DNA of 64,000 bases from Candidatus Accumulibacter proximus. GTDB taxonomy: Bacteria; Pseudomonadota; Gammaproteobacteria; Burkholderiales; Rhodocyclaceae. Location: positions 62,001-126,000 of the forward strand of contig JADJMH010000020.1 of NCBI GenBank assembly GCA_016709675.1, read 5' to 3'. The notes beneath the pieces were generated by a model. The model did no database searches. It saw only the letters and a program-made list of their open reading frames with translations, and was not told the origin of the DNA. Of the stretch, positions 45,287-55,317 are shown piece after piece (positions within the stretch are counted from its first letter, which is position 1; every line of letters starts with the position of its first letter). The position numbers and the translations under genes are program-made.

Positions 45287-45580
45287 ATGCATGTCACGCT
45301 AGTCCACGTTCGCGTCAGACCTGAGGATGTCGATGCCTTCATCGCCGCAACGCGGATCAATCACCAGGAGTCGGTCAAGGAACCGGGCAACCGGCGCTTC
45401 GACGTTCTTCAGGCGCCCGACGACCCGGCGCGCTTCATCCTCTACGAGGCTTACGTCTCGGCTGCCGCCGCCGCCGCGCACAAGGAGACCGCGCATTACC
45501 TTGCCTGGCGCGACGCCGTCGCCGGCATGATGGCCGAGCCGCGTCGCGGCGAGCCGATGAACGGACTCCTGCCCGCATGA
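45287..45580 (+). CDS. Antibiotic biosynthesis monooxygenase domain protein
   Basis: A 97-residue ABM-fold (dimeric alpha/beta barrel) protein: HVTLVHVRVRPEDVDAFIAA, QESVKEPGNRRFDVLQAPDD, RFILYEAYVSAAAAAAHKET, HYLAWRD. It resembles LsrG/YgiN-type proteins that act on small quinol-like or autoinducer-type substrates. ATG 45287 has GGGAGG just upstream; a start seven codons earlier includes that site. It overlaps the Fe-alcohol dehydrogenase by 4 bases (ATGA). Confidence 0.9.
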   Translation: MHVTLVHVRVRPEDVDAFIAATRINHQESVKEPGNRRFDVLQAPDDPARFILYEAYVSAAAAAAHKETAHYLAWRDAVAGMMAEPRRGEPMNGLLPA

Positions 45581-46761
45581 GCAACGCTTTCTCCCCTTTC
45601 TCGATCGCCCGTCTGCCGCGCATCGAATTTGGCAGCGGCGCCCTCGACAAGCTGCCCGACATCGCCGCGGGCTACGGCCGGCATCTGCTGCTGGTCACCG
45701 GCGCGCGTTCGTTTGTCGAATCGGCAGCCGGGACGCAGCTGTTCGCGACCCTCCGTGCGCGCAAGCTCTCCTGGGAGCAGGTCAGGGTGTCCGGCGAACC
45801 GTCACCCGAGTTCGTCGATGCGACCGTCGCCGCCTTGCGGCCGAGACAATTTGACGCCGTGGTCGGCATCGGCGGTGGCAGCGCCCTCGATGCGGCCAAG
45901 GCGATCGCCGGGCTGCTGCGGCCGGCTAACTCGGTGATGGACCATCTCGAGGGTGTCGGCCCGGAACTACCCTATCGCGGACCGACGACGCCGCTGATCA
46001 CCGTGCCGAGTACCGCCGGCACCGGCTCGGAGGCGACGAAGAATGCCGTGCTTTCGGCACCCGGTGGCTTCAAGAAGTCGTTCCGCGACGACAAGCTGGT
46101 TGCCGAATGGGCGATCGTCGATCCCGATTTGCTCGCCACCTGCCCGCCGACGCTGATCGCTGCCGACGGACTGGATGCCTTCACGCAGCTCCTCGAATCC
46201 TTCGTCTCGACGCGCGCCAACCCGATGACCGATGCACTCGCCCGCTCGGGAATGATGGCTGCGCGCGACGCCCTGCCGGCTCTCCATCGCCAGCAGTCGG
46301 CTGCGGCGCGCTCACAGATGGCCTACGCCTCGCTGATGTCGGGCATCTGTCTGGCACAGGCGGGGCTCGGTGCGGTGCATGGCCTGGCCTCGCCGCTCGG
46401 CGCTTTCTTCCCGATTCCGCATGGCGTCGTCTGCGGCACGCTGGTGGCTAGCGCCACGGCCTGCAACATCGCCGCGCTCGAAGCACGCGATCCGGACAAC
46501 CCGGCGCTGCCGAAGTACGCCGAGGTCGGCCGCCGCTTCGCCATGCAGAAGGGCCTCAACGGTGTGGACGCGCGCCGTTTTCTCGTCGACACCCTGCGGC
46601 GCTGGGAAGCAGAACTCGATCTGCCGCGCCTCTCGGCCTACGGGATCGCTGAGGGCGACTTCGCGCGCATCGTTGCCGCCTGTCGTGGCGGCAGCATGAA
46701 GACTAATCCGATCGTGCTCAGCGACGCGGAGCTGACGCATCTCCTCGCTTCCCGGCTGTGA
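45577..46761 (+). CDS. Iron-containing alcohol dehydrogenase family protein
   Basis: A 394-residue group III alcohol dehydrogenase: NAD(P)-binding VVGIGGGSALDAAKA, PSTAGTGSEATKNAV, GLDAFTQLLESFVS and HGLASPLGAFFPIPHG. The usual first metal motif is DxxxH; here the His position is Gln (D-A-F-T-Q), while the two later His are kept. Some relatives with a TQL version exist, so it may be a subfamily trait rather than a defect. It is coupled to the ABM-domain gene, suggesting a small degradation or detoxification pathway. Confidence 0.92.
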   Translation: MSNAFSPFSIARLPRIEFGSGALDKLPDIAAGYGRHLLLVTGARSFVESAAGTQLFATLRARKLSWEQVRVSGEPSPEFVDATVAALRPRQFDAVVGIGGGSALDAAKAIAGLLRPANSVMDHLEGVGPELPYRGPTTPLITVPSTAGTGSEATKNAVLSAPGGFKKSFRDDKLVAEWAIVDPDLLATCPPTLIAADGLDAFTQLLESFVSTRANPMTDALARSGMMAARDALPALHRQQSAAARSQMAYASLMSGICLAQAGLGAVHGLASPLGAFFPIPHGVVCGTLVASATACNIAALEARDPDNPALPKYAEVGRRFAMQKGLNGVDARRFLVDTLRRWEAELDLPRLSAYGIAEGDFARIVAACRGGSMKTNPIVLSDAELTHLLASRL

Positions 46762-46879
46762 AATCGACGCAGACCGGGTTGCGCGCAAGCTTTGTCGGGC
46801 GCGCTTCTGGCGCATATCTGTGCCGCCTTCGCTTCGGCATGCGCGCCGGTGAGCAGCCTTTCCGCCTGCTCGCGTGGCC

Positions 46880-49800
46880 TTACTCCCCGCGCATCAGGGC
46901 CAGCAGATCCTCGGTCGATGGCAGGACGCTGGCGTCGCCTGGCGCGAGGATGCTCTCGGCGAGCGCGCGCTTTTCGTGGTGCAGGTCAACGATGCGTTCT
47001 TCGACGGTCCCCTTGCTGACCAGCCGATAGACGGTCACCGGCCGGAGCTGGCCGATGCGGTGGGCGCGACCCATGGCCTGGTCTTCGGCCGCCGGGTTCC
47101 ACCATGGGTCGGTGATCACCACGTAGTCGGCGGCGGTCAGGTTGAGGCCGAAGCCGCCGGCCTTGAGGCTGATCAGGAAGAGGTCGCCGTCGCCGGCCTG
47201 GAAAGCGGCGACGCGACGGCTGCGGTCGGCTGCCGGGGTGGCGCCGTCGAGGTACTGATAGCGAATTCCAGGGGCGTCAAGTGGTTCGCGCAGGAGGCTG
47301 AGAAAATCGACAAACTGGCTGAAGACCAGGGCCTTGTGGCCGTTGGCGGTCAGTTCGCTGGCCAGTTCGGCAAAAGCCTGTACCTTGGCGCCGGCGATGC
47401 CGAGCAGCGGACTGGTCAGCCGCGGGTCGCAGGCGGCGCGACGCAGGCGGGTCAGTTGGGTGAGGATCGTGAAGCGCAGGTCGGTTGGGGCTGCATGATC
47501 GCGGGTTTGCGCGATCTCCTGCGTCGCCAGCCGGCGCAGCGCTTCGTAGTGCGCGGCTTCCGCGCCGTCCGGGCTGACGGTAAGCACCAGTTCGGTGCGC
47601 TGTGGCAGTTCCTGCAGGACTTCTGACTTCGTCCGCCGGAGGACGAAGGGAGCGATCAGCCGTCTGAGGATGTGCTGCGCCGCACGGTCGCCGTAGCGCT
47701 CAATCGGCGCGGCGAAGCGCTGGTTGAAACGTTTGCTGTTGCCGAGCAGGCCCGGGTTGGCAAAGCGCATGATCGACCAGAGGTCGACCAGCCGGTTTTC
47801 GACCGGCGTGCCGGTCAACGCCAGGCGAAAGTCGGTGGTCAGACCGAAGACGGCCTGCGAGCGTCTGGTGGCGGCGTTCTTGATCGCCTGCGCCTCGTCG
47901 GCGATGACGGTGTGCCAGGTGCGTCCACTGAAACGCTCGGGCGACAGTTGCAGGAGCATGTATGAAACGATCAGCAGGTCGTGCGGTCCGGCGTTTGCCA
48001 GCACGGCCTCTCGCTCGCCGTCGCGTGCTTCACTGTAGAGGCGCGTCTTGAGGCTGGGCGCGAAGCGTTGCGCTTCGGCCAGCCAGTTGCCACAGACCGA
48101 AGTGGGCGCAATCACCAGCGCCGGCCCGCCGGCGGCGCGCTGGAGAAGGACGGCAAGCGCCTGCAGCGTCTTGCCGAGACCCATGTCGTCGGCAAGGCAG
48201 CCGCCGATGCCGGCGGTGGCCAGGCGGATCGCCCAGCGGTAGCCATCCTCCTTTTCGAGGGTGAGCACCAGGCCTTCGTCAACCGTCGCCTGGCCGGAGA
48301 GGCGGAACCAGTCGCCCGCGCGGCTGACCCGGACGCGGAGTCGTCGGGGATCGAGCCGGACGACGCGCAGGCGCTTGCCCTGCGGCCAGTCGACCGCCGC
48401 CACCGCCGGCAGCGTGGGCAGGGTTTCGACGACGTGCAGCGCTTGCTCGAGGTCTTCGATCAGCCAACCGCCATCCGCGTGGGCGTCGTCGAGGAAGGGC
48501 AGTGCGTCGAGCACCGCTTCGAGATGATGGCGCTCGGCGGCGAAGTCACGCTCGCCGCCGACTGTTTCGCCGCTGAGCACGGCCATGACCTGCCTGCGCC
48601 CGCTTCCAGGCGGCAGCCGTGGTCCGTTGGCGCCGAGCGGCGTGACGACCAGGCGCAGCCTGAGGCTTTCGCCAACTGGCGAGAGTTCGGCGTGCAGACG
48701 TGAGTCGCTGTCGACCTGGCGCGCCGCCTGTGCCGAGTCAGCATCGATCTGGAAGTGCGCCGAGAGCAGGTGCAGGGTCTTCTCGAGCTGCGCCGCGCCG
48801 GTGCTGGCGGGAACGGTCAGTTCGCCGGCGATCAGTTGCGCGGCGTGTCGCTGTGCCGCCGTGAAGTGCACGAGTCGCAGTCGCTGCGGTGTGTCGTGGA
48901 CCAGCGTGATCAGGCGCAGCGCGTCAGCTTCGCGCCGTTCTTCCGGGCTTGCCTGGTAGTACTCGATGGCTGCCTGGGTGCTCGCACGCAGTGGCGGCTC
49001 GATGCGCATCACGAAGTGCTCGCCCTGGCGGATCAAGGCGAGCTCGGGCGGCGTTTCGCTCAGGTCCACGATCTCTTCCGGCGCTGTGCTGACGACGACG
49101 CGCGGGTGTCCGACCAGTTCGACGATGGCCGCGGCGAGGTCGAGGTAGTGGCGACTGGTAGAGCCGGGGACCGTGCGTATGGCGCGCACGATCCGCGCGT
49201 CGTCCAGTGGCATGCGACCGTTGTCGAGCAGTCTGCCGAGGCTGATGCCTTGTGGTCGGCCCCAGCCGCGCGGGCCGCGCTTCTGTTCGAGCGGTGTGAT
49301 TGCGCGCAGGCAGCCATCCTCGTGGATGCTCAGCGACCAGAGGAGGCGCGCCGTGTCGCCGCTGAAGTCTGTGGCCGGCTGATTGTTGACCACCGCTTGC
49401 AGCGCGAGGAGAATCTCCTGCCAGCGCTGGCCGCGACCGGCAACGAAAAAGTCGCTCGCGGGCTCGCGGCCGGCGAGTACCGCCTCGGCGCCGTCAAGCA
49501 GGCGCAGCAGCGCCTGCAGGCGGCACTCGCTGAGCCGTTGGCGCAGGCGAGCAATCGTCTCGTGCCACTCTGACCGACTGCGCCGCGCGCACACCGGCCG
49601 CCAGACCACCATCGAGTCCGCCCACGGCACGTTCCACCAGGATTGCATCACCGCGCTGCAGCGCCAGGTCGCCGAGCGCTGCACGCAGGTCGACGGACAG
49701 TTGCTTGGGTTGCCGACCGAGGAATTCGAATGCCCAATCGACAAGCAAATCGAAATCACGCGACCAGTCGAGGCAGGTGCTGCGTACCGCCTGCAGCGCC

Positions 49801-50393
49801 AGCTGTGACCGCCACAGCGGTTCGATACGCTCGAAGCTCGGGCCATCGAAACCTTCATGGATCGCCGGGGCGACGATGGCCTGCCAGTCAAACGAGCAAC
49901 CGACCAAGCGGCGGAGGTCGAACAGCGCGGTGTTGGACGAGCCGGCGAGGAAGCTGGCACGAACGTAGGCGATGGTCATCGGGCGGCTGACTTTCAGCCC
50001 CCAGGAGCGCGACGTCCCCAGGTTGGTCAGGAGTGACGTGTCCATCTGGCGGATCAGCTGCGGTAGCGTCTCGCCCGGGTGAGTCGCCAGCAACTCGCGG
50101 TAGAGGGGCACGCGCAGCGAATCTACCAGGCGGAAAACGTCGGGATCGGTCGGATCAGTGACGATCAGGTGACCCTCCTCCAGTTGCGTGATCGCCACTG
50201 CGATGTCGTTGTCGGCAAAGTCATCGCCCGCGCTGGTCTTGAGACCGCACGGCGTCATCATCTTCAGCAGCTTGCTGCGGCAGCAACCCACCCACAGCAG
50301 CGCGCAGATCAGGGCGACCCTGTGCGTATCGGCGGTTAGTCCGTGTCTGCCGAAGTACTCGACGGCGGAGATATTGAGTTGGGTCTGACTCAT
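46880..50393 (-). pseudogene. SNF2-family DEAD/DEAH helicase, frameshifted
   Basis: A SNF2-type ATPase of about 1,170 residues split by one frameshift near 49575-49595. The N-terminal part (50393 down) begins MSQTQLNISAVEYFGRHGLT and ends GGLDGGLAAGVRAAQ; the rest resumes SEWHETIARLRQRLSE in another frame and is open to 46880. The large piece holds all helicase motifs: GCLADDMGLGKTLQALA (I), IADEAQAIKN (II, DEAQ), LALTGTPVENRL (III), VFSQFVDFLSLL, LISLKAGGFGLNLT (V), and MGRAHRIGQ (VI). Intact homologues remodel DNA-protein complexes and also occur in defence loci. A single sequencing error would restore the gene. Confidence 0.85.
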
Positions 50394-50785
50394 GGCCGGG
50401 AATTTCGGAGGGCGGGTAAATCAGTCGAAGGAAAGCGTCAGAGCGATGGCGACGCGCGCCTCGGCGGGTAGGGCGCATGCCGCTCCCGCAGGTTCGGCCA
50501 ACGATCGGTGTGCCCCGAGCAAGGCCGGGGCAACCGCCGGGGCGAATGCTGCGCCAGCCGCGAGAGCTTCGGCAAATCCAGGCACGGCGTCAAGAGCCGG
50601 GAAAAGCGCGTCAGCCCCGGCGAGGACAAGCCGCAGACCCGGGCGGTGCCCGAGTTAGGGTGCGAGTGCGAGTGCGAAATTGACCCTTCTGGTCGGGCGC
50701 CCATATACTCTTGCCGACACGGTCGACTGTCCCGTCTGCTGCCATCGTTCCGGCAACTGCCATTGAGACACTGAGCCACTGAACA
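50394..50785. other. Intergenic region between divergent SNF2 and macrodomain genes
   Basis: No supported gene. It carries a strong promoter for the macrodomain gene (50680-50709) and a short tandem GTGCGA run just before it; a promoter for the helicase was not recognised. Confidence 0.6.
50680..50709 (+). promoter_or_regulatory. Sigma-70 promoter of the macrodomain gene
   Basis: TTGACC (50680-50685), an 18-base spacer and TATACT (50704-50709). From GAAATTGAC to TATACT, 27 of 34 bases equal the promoter at 38068-38097. Confidence 0.65.
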
Positions 50786-51334
50786 ATGCTTGCTTCTGTT
50801 CGCGCCATCCAGGCTGACATCACGACGCTCGCCGTCGATGCCATCGTGAACGCGGCAAATGCCTCCTTGCTCGGTGGCGGCGGTGTCGACGGGGCAATTC
50901 ACCGCGCGGCAGGCCCCGAGTTGATGAAGGAATGTCGCCTGCTGGGTGGTTGCCGGACGGGCGACGCCAAGATCACGCGCGGCTATCGCCTGCCGGCCGC
51001 GTACGTCATTCACACCGTGGGTCCGGTCTGGCGAGGAGGTGACAACGGCGAGGCTGAACTCCTGGCTTCGTGCTACCGTCGCTCGATCGAAGTCGCCGCT
51101 GGCAGCAACATTGGCTCGCTCGCTTTCCCGGGCATCAGCACAGGCATCTATGGCTTCCCGGTCGAGCACGCCGTGCCGATCGCCGTCTCCACCGTGCGAG
51201 CCGCCATCGAGGAGTTCCTGGTGATCCGCGATGTGGTTTTCTGCTGTTTTTCAAGTGCGGACTTGTTGCTTTATCGGTGCGCTCTTGGCGAACCCGGTGA
51301 TGGCCACCGTAACAGGCGGAACCCTGCGACGTAA
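50786..51334 (+). CDS. Macrodomain ADP-ribose deacetylase (YmdB-like)
   Basis: A 182-residue macrodomain protein: IQADITTLAVDAIVNAANAS, LLGGGGVDGAIHRAAG, YVIHTVGPVW, and the phosphate loop GISTGIYGFP. This is the O-acetyl-ADP-ribose deacetylase/ADP-ribosyl hydrolase type, with the catalytic Asn and Asp in place. The last 15 residues are atypical and basic. It is divergent from the SNF2 helicase and close to other possible defence genes, so a role in reversing ADP-ribosylation during stress is plausible. Confidence 0.93.
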   Translation: MLASVRAIQADITTLAVDAIVNAANASLLGGGGVDGAIHRAAGPELMKECRLLGGCRTGDAKITRGYRLPAAYVIHTVGPVWRGGDNGEAELLASCYRRSIEVAAGSNIGSLAFPGISTGIYGFPVEHAVPIAVSTVRAAIEEFLVIRDVVFCCFSSADLLLYRCALGEPGDGHRNRRNPAT

Positions 51335-51521
51335 AGGACGAAGCAGAGGCCTGGCGCGTGACGGTGTCGCGCGCAGCGCTTGAGAGGAAGGAAAGGTGAG
51401 CCGGCCTTGACCAAGATCATTTGGCGCAGGGCGCCGGCTGGTCGTCGATCGCGGTGCGCCGGCAGGCGGTGTCTGTCGCTATGGTAGACTCGCAGCCAAT
51501 TCCAACGCTCAAGAGGCCGCT

Positions 51522-52625
51522 ATGTCCGGCAACACCATCGGCACCCTGTTTGCGGTGACTTCATTTGGCGAGTCACACGGGCCGGCGATCGGCTGCGTGG
51601 TCGATGGCTGTCCTCCCGGGCTGGCCATCAGCGCCGCCGATATTCAGGCCGAGCTCGACCGTCGCAAGCCGGGTACTTCGCGCCACGTGACGCAGCGGCG
51701 CGAGCCTGATGAAGTCGAGATCCTGTCCGGGGTGTTCGCCGGCCGGACGACGGGGGCTCCGATCGCACTGCTGATTCGCAATCAGGATCAGCGCAGCAAG
51801 GATTACGGCAATATTGCCGAGACCTTCCGGCCCGGCCATGCCGACTACGTCTACACCCGGAAGTACGGGTTTCGCGACCATCGCGGCGGCGGCCGTTCGT
51901 CGGCCCGCGAGACGGCGGTGAGGGTTGCTGCGGGGGCGATCGCCCGCAAGTGGCTGGCCGAGCGTTACGGCGTCAGCATCCGTGGCTGGATGAGCCAGAT
52001 CGGGCCGATCGAGATCCCCTTTGTTGCCGCTGCCGAGATCGACGGCAATCCCTTCTTTGCTCCGAATGCGGCCATCGTGCCGGAACTTGAGTGTTTCATG
52101 GACCAGCTGCGCAAGTCCGGGGATTCGGTCGGGGCGAAGATCACGGTGACGGCCAGTGGCGTGCCACCGGGCTGGGGCGAACCGGTCTATGACCGGCTCG
52201 ACGCCGAGATCGCCTACGCGATGATGAGCATCAACGCGGTCAAGGGAGTCGAGATCGGTGCCGGTTTCGCGAGCGTGGTCCAGAAGGGCAGCGAGCATGG
52301 CGACGAGATGACACCCCGGGGTTTCCTCAGCAACCATGCTGGCGGTGTGCTGGGAGGAATTTCCACGGGCCAGGACGTGATCGTCAACCTGGCCGTCAAG
52401 CCGACCTCGAGCATTCGCCTGCCACGCCGCTCGGTGACTCTGGCCGGCCAGCCGGTGTTGGTCGAAACGCACGGTCGACACGACCCCTGCGTGGGTATCC
52501 GGGCGACGCCGATTGCCGAGGCCATGCTGGCCCTGGTGCTGATTGATCAGGCCCTGCGTCATCGTGCCCAGTGTGCCGACGTGGTGTGTTCGACGCCACC
52601 CATTCCGGGTAGTCCGGCGGGGTGA
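51522..52625 (+). CDS. aroC: Chorismate synthase
   Basis: Last enzyme of the shikimate pathway; needs reduced FMN and makes chorismate from EPSP. The 367-residue protein has GNTIGTLFAVTSFGESHGPA at the start, the RGGGRSSARETA loop, and the late FSNHAGG-like FLSNHAGGVLGGISTGQ. Length is normal. It stands alone, upstream of a YdcH-like gene. Confidence 0.98.
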   Translation: MSGNTIGTLFAVTSFGESHGPAIGCVVDGCPPGLAISAADIQAELDRRKPGTSRHVTQRREPDEVEILSGVFAGRTTGAPIALLIRNQDQRSKDYGNIAETFRPGHADYVYTRKYGFRDHRGGGRSSARETAVRVAAGAIARKWLAERYGVSIRGWMSQIGPIEIPFVAAAEIDGNPFFAPNAAIVPELECFMDQLRKSGDSVGAKITVTASGVPPGWGEPVYDRLDAEIAYAMMSINAVKGVEIGAGFASVVQKGSEHGDEMTPRGFLSNHAGGVLGGISTGQDVIVNLAVKPTSSIRLPRRSVTLAGQPVLVETHGRHDPCVGIRATPIAEAMLALVLIDQALRHRAQCADVVCSTPPIPGSPAG

Positions 52626-52651
52626 CGGGCAGCTGTGGCAGTGGTTATAAT
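52622..52651 (+). promoter_or_regulatory. Sigma-70 promoter of the ydcH-like gene
   Basis: GTGACG (52622-52627), 18 bases, then a perfect TATAAT (52646-52651), ending 53 bases before the start codon. It overlaps the end of aroC. Confidence 0.55.
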
Positions 52652-52704
52652 CGCGTTGTCTGGTCGCGCATGGGGCGGGCCAGGATCAGCAAGAGGCGAT
52701 GACC

Positions 52705-52956
52705 ATGCTAGTTGAGCACCACGACCTTCACCATGACTTTCCCGAGTATCTGGATCATATTTACGCATTGAAAACATCGAGCGAGCAGTTCGGCCACCTG
52801 TACGATGAGTACCATCAATTGACCAGGGAGGTCGAACGTCTCGAAGAAGAGGACCTGCCGGTCGACGATTTCACGATCGAGAACATGAAGAAGCAGCGCG
52901 TCTGGCTCAAGGACCAGATGTACCGAATGCTGGTCGCCTGCAAGAACGGCGACTGA
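52705..52956 (+). CDS. YdcH family protein (DUF465)
   Basis: An 83-residue, highly charged alpha-helical protein: FPEYLDHIYALKTSSEQFGH, YDEYHQLTREVERLEEE and KKQRVWLKDQMYRML fit the DUF465/YdcH pattern. ATG 52705 is preferred to the ATG two codons upstream, as AGAGG is 8 bases before it. The family is of unknown function, probably a coiled-coil dimer. Confidence 0.9.
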   Translation: MLVEHHDLHHDFPEYLDHIYALKTSSEQFGHLYDEYHQLTREVERLEEEDLPVDDFTIENMKKQRVWLKDQMYRMLVACKNGD

Positions 52957-53002
52957 TCGGATTCTCGCCGGTGTCCCCGGGTGCATCCGGTAGAATTGCC
53001 GG

Positions 53003-54199
53003 ATGCATACGCTGCCCTATTGGCGCCTTTCCGGCTACTACTTCTTCTATTTCGCCTTCATCGGCGCGTTTTCGCCCTATTTCGGGCTTTACCTCCAGTC
53101 ATTGTCGTTTTCGGCCTGGGATATCGGTCTGCTGATGTCCCAGATGCAGTTGATGCGTCTGTTTGCGCCTTATGTCTGGGGTGTGCTCGCCGATCGCCTG
53201 GCGCAGCGGATCGTGGTTGTGCGTCTGGCAGCCCTGCTCAGCCTGCTGGGTTTCCTGGCTTTCTTTACCGTGCGCAGCTTCGAGGCCATGCTGATCGCCA
53301 TGGCGCTGCTGGCGTTCTTCTGGAGCGCCGCACTGCCGCTGGTGGAAACCGTGACTTTCGATCATCTGCGCCAGGAGCCGGCGCGGTACAGTCGGATCAG
53401 GCTATGGGGCTCGATCGGTTTCATTGTCGCCGTGATGGGCACTGGTGCCGTGCTCGACAGCCTGCCCCTGCCAAGCCTCCTGTGGGTGATCGTCGGCACG
53501 CTGATCGGCATTCTGTTCTATGCCCTGGCAGTTCCGGAAGCGCCGTCCCAGTCATCGGCCGACGAGCACCTGCCGGTCGCCGCGATCCTTCGCCAGACGC
53601 GTATCAGGGCATTGTTTGCCGCCTGCTTCGCGATGTCGGCGGCGCACGGTGCGCTCTATGTGTTCTACTCGATTCACCTCGCGGATCACCACTACAGCAC
53701 GTTTCTGGTCGGTAGCCTGTGGTCGCTCGGCGTCCTGGCCGAGATCGTGGTTTTCTTTTTCATGGTTGGCCTGTTGCGCCGCTTCGGTCTGCGCACGATT
53801 TTGCTGGTCAGCTTTGCCGCGGCGGTGGTGCGATTCCTGTTGATCGGCTGGGGTGTCGCCTGGCTGTCGGTGATCGTGCTTGCCCAGCTGCTGCATGGCC
53901 TGACTTTTGGTGCCTACCACGCGGCGGCGATCGTCGCGATCAATCGCTGGTTCCCGGGTCGCTGCCAGGCGCGCGGACAGGCGTTGTATTCGAGTGTCTC
54001 GTTTGGCGCCGGTGGCCTGGTGGGCAGTCTGCTCAGCGGCTGGACCTGGGAGCGCTGGGGAGCGGCACCGACCTATGCCCTGAGTTCGGCCTTCGCGCTG
54101 GTCGGCCTGCTTTTCGTCGCGCGGTGGGTGAAGCGGACGGATCTCGACGAAGTCGGCGAGAAAGAACCCCTGCGCGTTGCTGATGGTTCACACCCGTAG
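53003..54199 (+). CDS. MFS transporter (HcaT/nucleoside-permease-like)
   Basis: A 398-residue major-facilitator protein with twelve hydrophobic helices. The start LPYWRLSGYYFFYFAFIGAF, the APYVWGVLADR loop and YSRIRLWGSIGFI are typical of the 3-phenylpropionate permease-like (HcaT) branch. The substrate is unknown. A short gap separates it from the M48 protease gene. Confidence 0.9.
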   Translation: MHTLPYWRLSGYYFFYFAFIGAFSPYFGLYLQSLSFSAWDIGLLMSQMQLMRLFAPYVWGVLADRLAQRIVVVRLAALLSLLGFLAFFTVRSFEAMLIAMALLAFFWSAALPLVETVTFDHLRQEPARYSRIRLWGSIGFIVAVMGTGAVLDSLPLPSLLWVIVGTLIGILFYALAVPEAPSQSSADEHLPVAAILRQTRIRALFAACFAMSAAHGALYVFYSIHLADHHYSTFLVGSLWSLGVLAEIVVFFFMVGLLRRFGLRTILLVSFAAAVVRFLLIGWGVAWLSVIVLAQLLHGLTFGAYHAAAIVAINRWFPGRCQARGQALYSSVSFGAGGLVGSLLSGWTWERWGAAPTYALSSAFALVGLLFVARWVKRTDLDEVGEKEPLRVADGSHP

Positions 54200-54210
54200 G
54201 GAGTCGGTAT

Positions 54211-55053
54211 ATGCGGCATTCACTCGACATCAGATCCTTCTGGTACGTGGCGCTGGCCGTCATGCTCATGGTTGGCTGTGCGACGACTCGTACGACCGCT
54301 GCCGGCAAGGTGGGCGTGGAACGTGAGCAGACGATGCTGGTGTCGTCGGCCGAGGTCAATCGCGCTGCCGCCAAGGCTTATCAGGAAACCTTGCGCGAGG
54401 CGCAGGGCAAGAACCTGCTCAATCGCGATTTGCGACAAGTGGCTCGGGTGCGGCAGATTGCGGGCCGGCTGACTCCAGCCACTGCTGTCTTCCGCAGCGA
54501 TGCCCCGAGCTGGCGCTGGGAAGTCAACGTCATCAGTTCCCGGGAACTCAACGCCTGGTGCATGCCAGGCGGCAAGGTCGCGGTTTACACCGGACTGATC
54601 GAACAACTGCAGCTCACCGACGACGAACTTGCCGCGGTGATGGCGCATGAGATTGCTCACGCCCTGCGCGAGCACGGACGCGAAAAGGCCGGTCAGGCGG
54701 CCGGCGTCAGTGCCGCCGCGGCCATCGGCGGGGCCCTGCTTGGCGCCTATTTCGGGGTCGACGCGGGTCTCGGGCAGAGCATGGTCGGCACTGTCGGCGA
54801 TTTTGCCTTCATGCGACCGAACTCGCGCCAGATGGAGCAGGAGGCTGACCGTATTGGCGTCGAACTGGCCGCGCGCGGCGGCTACGACCCCAGCGCCGCG
54901 GTCGACCTGTGGGAGAAAATGGGACGTACGGTGAGCGGACAGCCGCCGCAATGGTTGTCTACCCACCCCTCGCACGAGTCGCGTGTTGCCGACTTGCGGG
55001 TCTATGCCGAGCGTGTGCAACCCTTGTTCGTTGCCGCCCGCAGATCACCCTGA
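54211..55053 (+). CDS. M48 family metalloprotease lipoprotein
   Basis: A 280-residue zinc metallopeptidase with a lipobox (VMLMVGC, lipidated C23). The active site HEIAH is at residues 146-150 and the third ligand Glu lies in RQMEQEADRIG. It resembles LoiP/YggG and similar periplasmic or outer-membrane quality-control proteases. The C-terminal STHPSHESRVADL is the usual M48 end. It is 11 bases after the MFS gene. Confidence 0.92.
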   Translation: MRHSLDIRSFWYVALAVMLMVGCATTRTTAAGKVGVEREQTMLVSSAEVNRAAAKAYQETLREAQGKNLLNRDLRQVARVRQIAGRLTPATAVFRSDAPSWRWEVNVISSRELNAWCMPGGKVAVYTGLIEQLQLTDDELAAVMAHEIAHALREHGREKAGQAAGVSAAAAIGGALLGAYFGVDAGLGQSMVGTVGDFAFMRPNSRQMEQEADRIGVELAARGGYDPSAAVDLWEKMGRTVSGQPPQWLSTHPSHESRVADLRVYAERVQPLFVAARRSP

Positions 55054-55089
55054 GGCGGCATGGAGCAGCCGCCGACAGTCGCCGCCACG

Positions 55090-55119
55090 CTGACAGCGAC
55101 GATGGCGTTGTGACATAAT
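55090..55119 (+). promoter_or_regulatory. Likely promoter of the entericidin gene
   Basis: CTGACA (55090-55095), 18 bases, CATAAT (55114-55119). It lies about 200 bases upstream of the start; a longer leader would follow. Confidence 0.4.
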
Positions 55120-55317
55120 CCCGTGCTTCCTGTTGCCCATGGGGCCGAACCCCGCCGGATAGACAAGCCATGCCGCAGACCTGTACGAAAAGCTTTGGCA
55201 AGACAATGTGGCCATCAGGAGGCGGACGCACCTGGTCAGTCCGGAAATGGCCGCCGCGGCAGCGATTGCCGGGCATTTCTGCGCTGTCGGGGAGTAGCTT
55301 GATGTGAGGATTGAGCC

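Noticed and set aside
44902..45360. 152-codon minus-strand frame after the NTPase module
   Set aside because: It overlaps the start of the ABM gene and lacks a domain or ribosome site.
50438..51169. Minus-strand frame of 243 codons at the macrodomain gene
   Set aside because: It covers the promoter and the start of the macrodomain gene and shows no domain.
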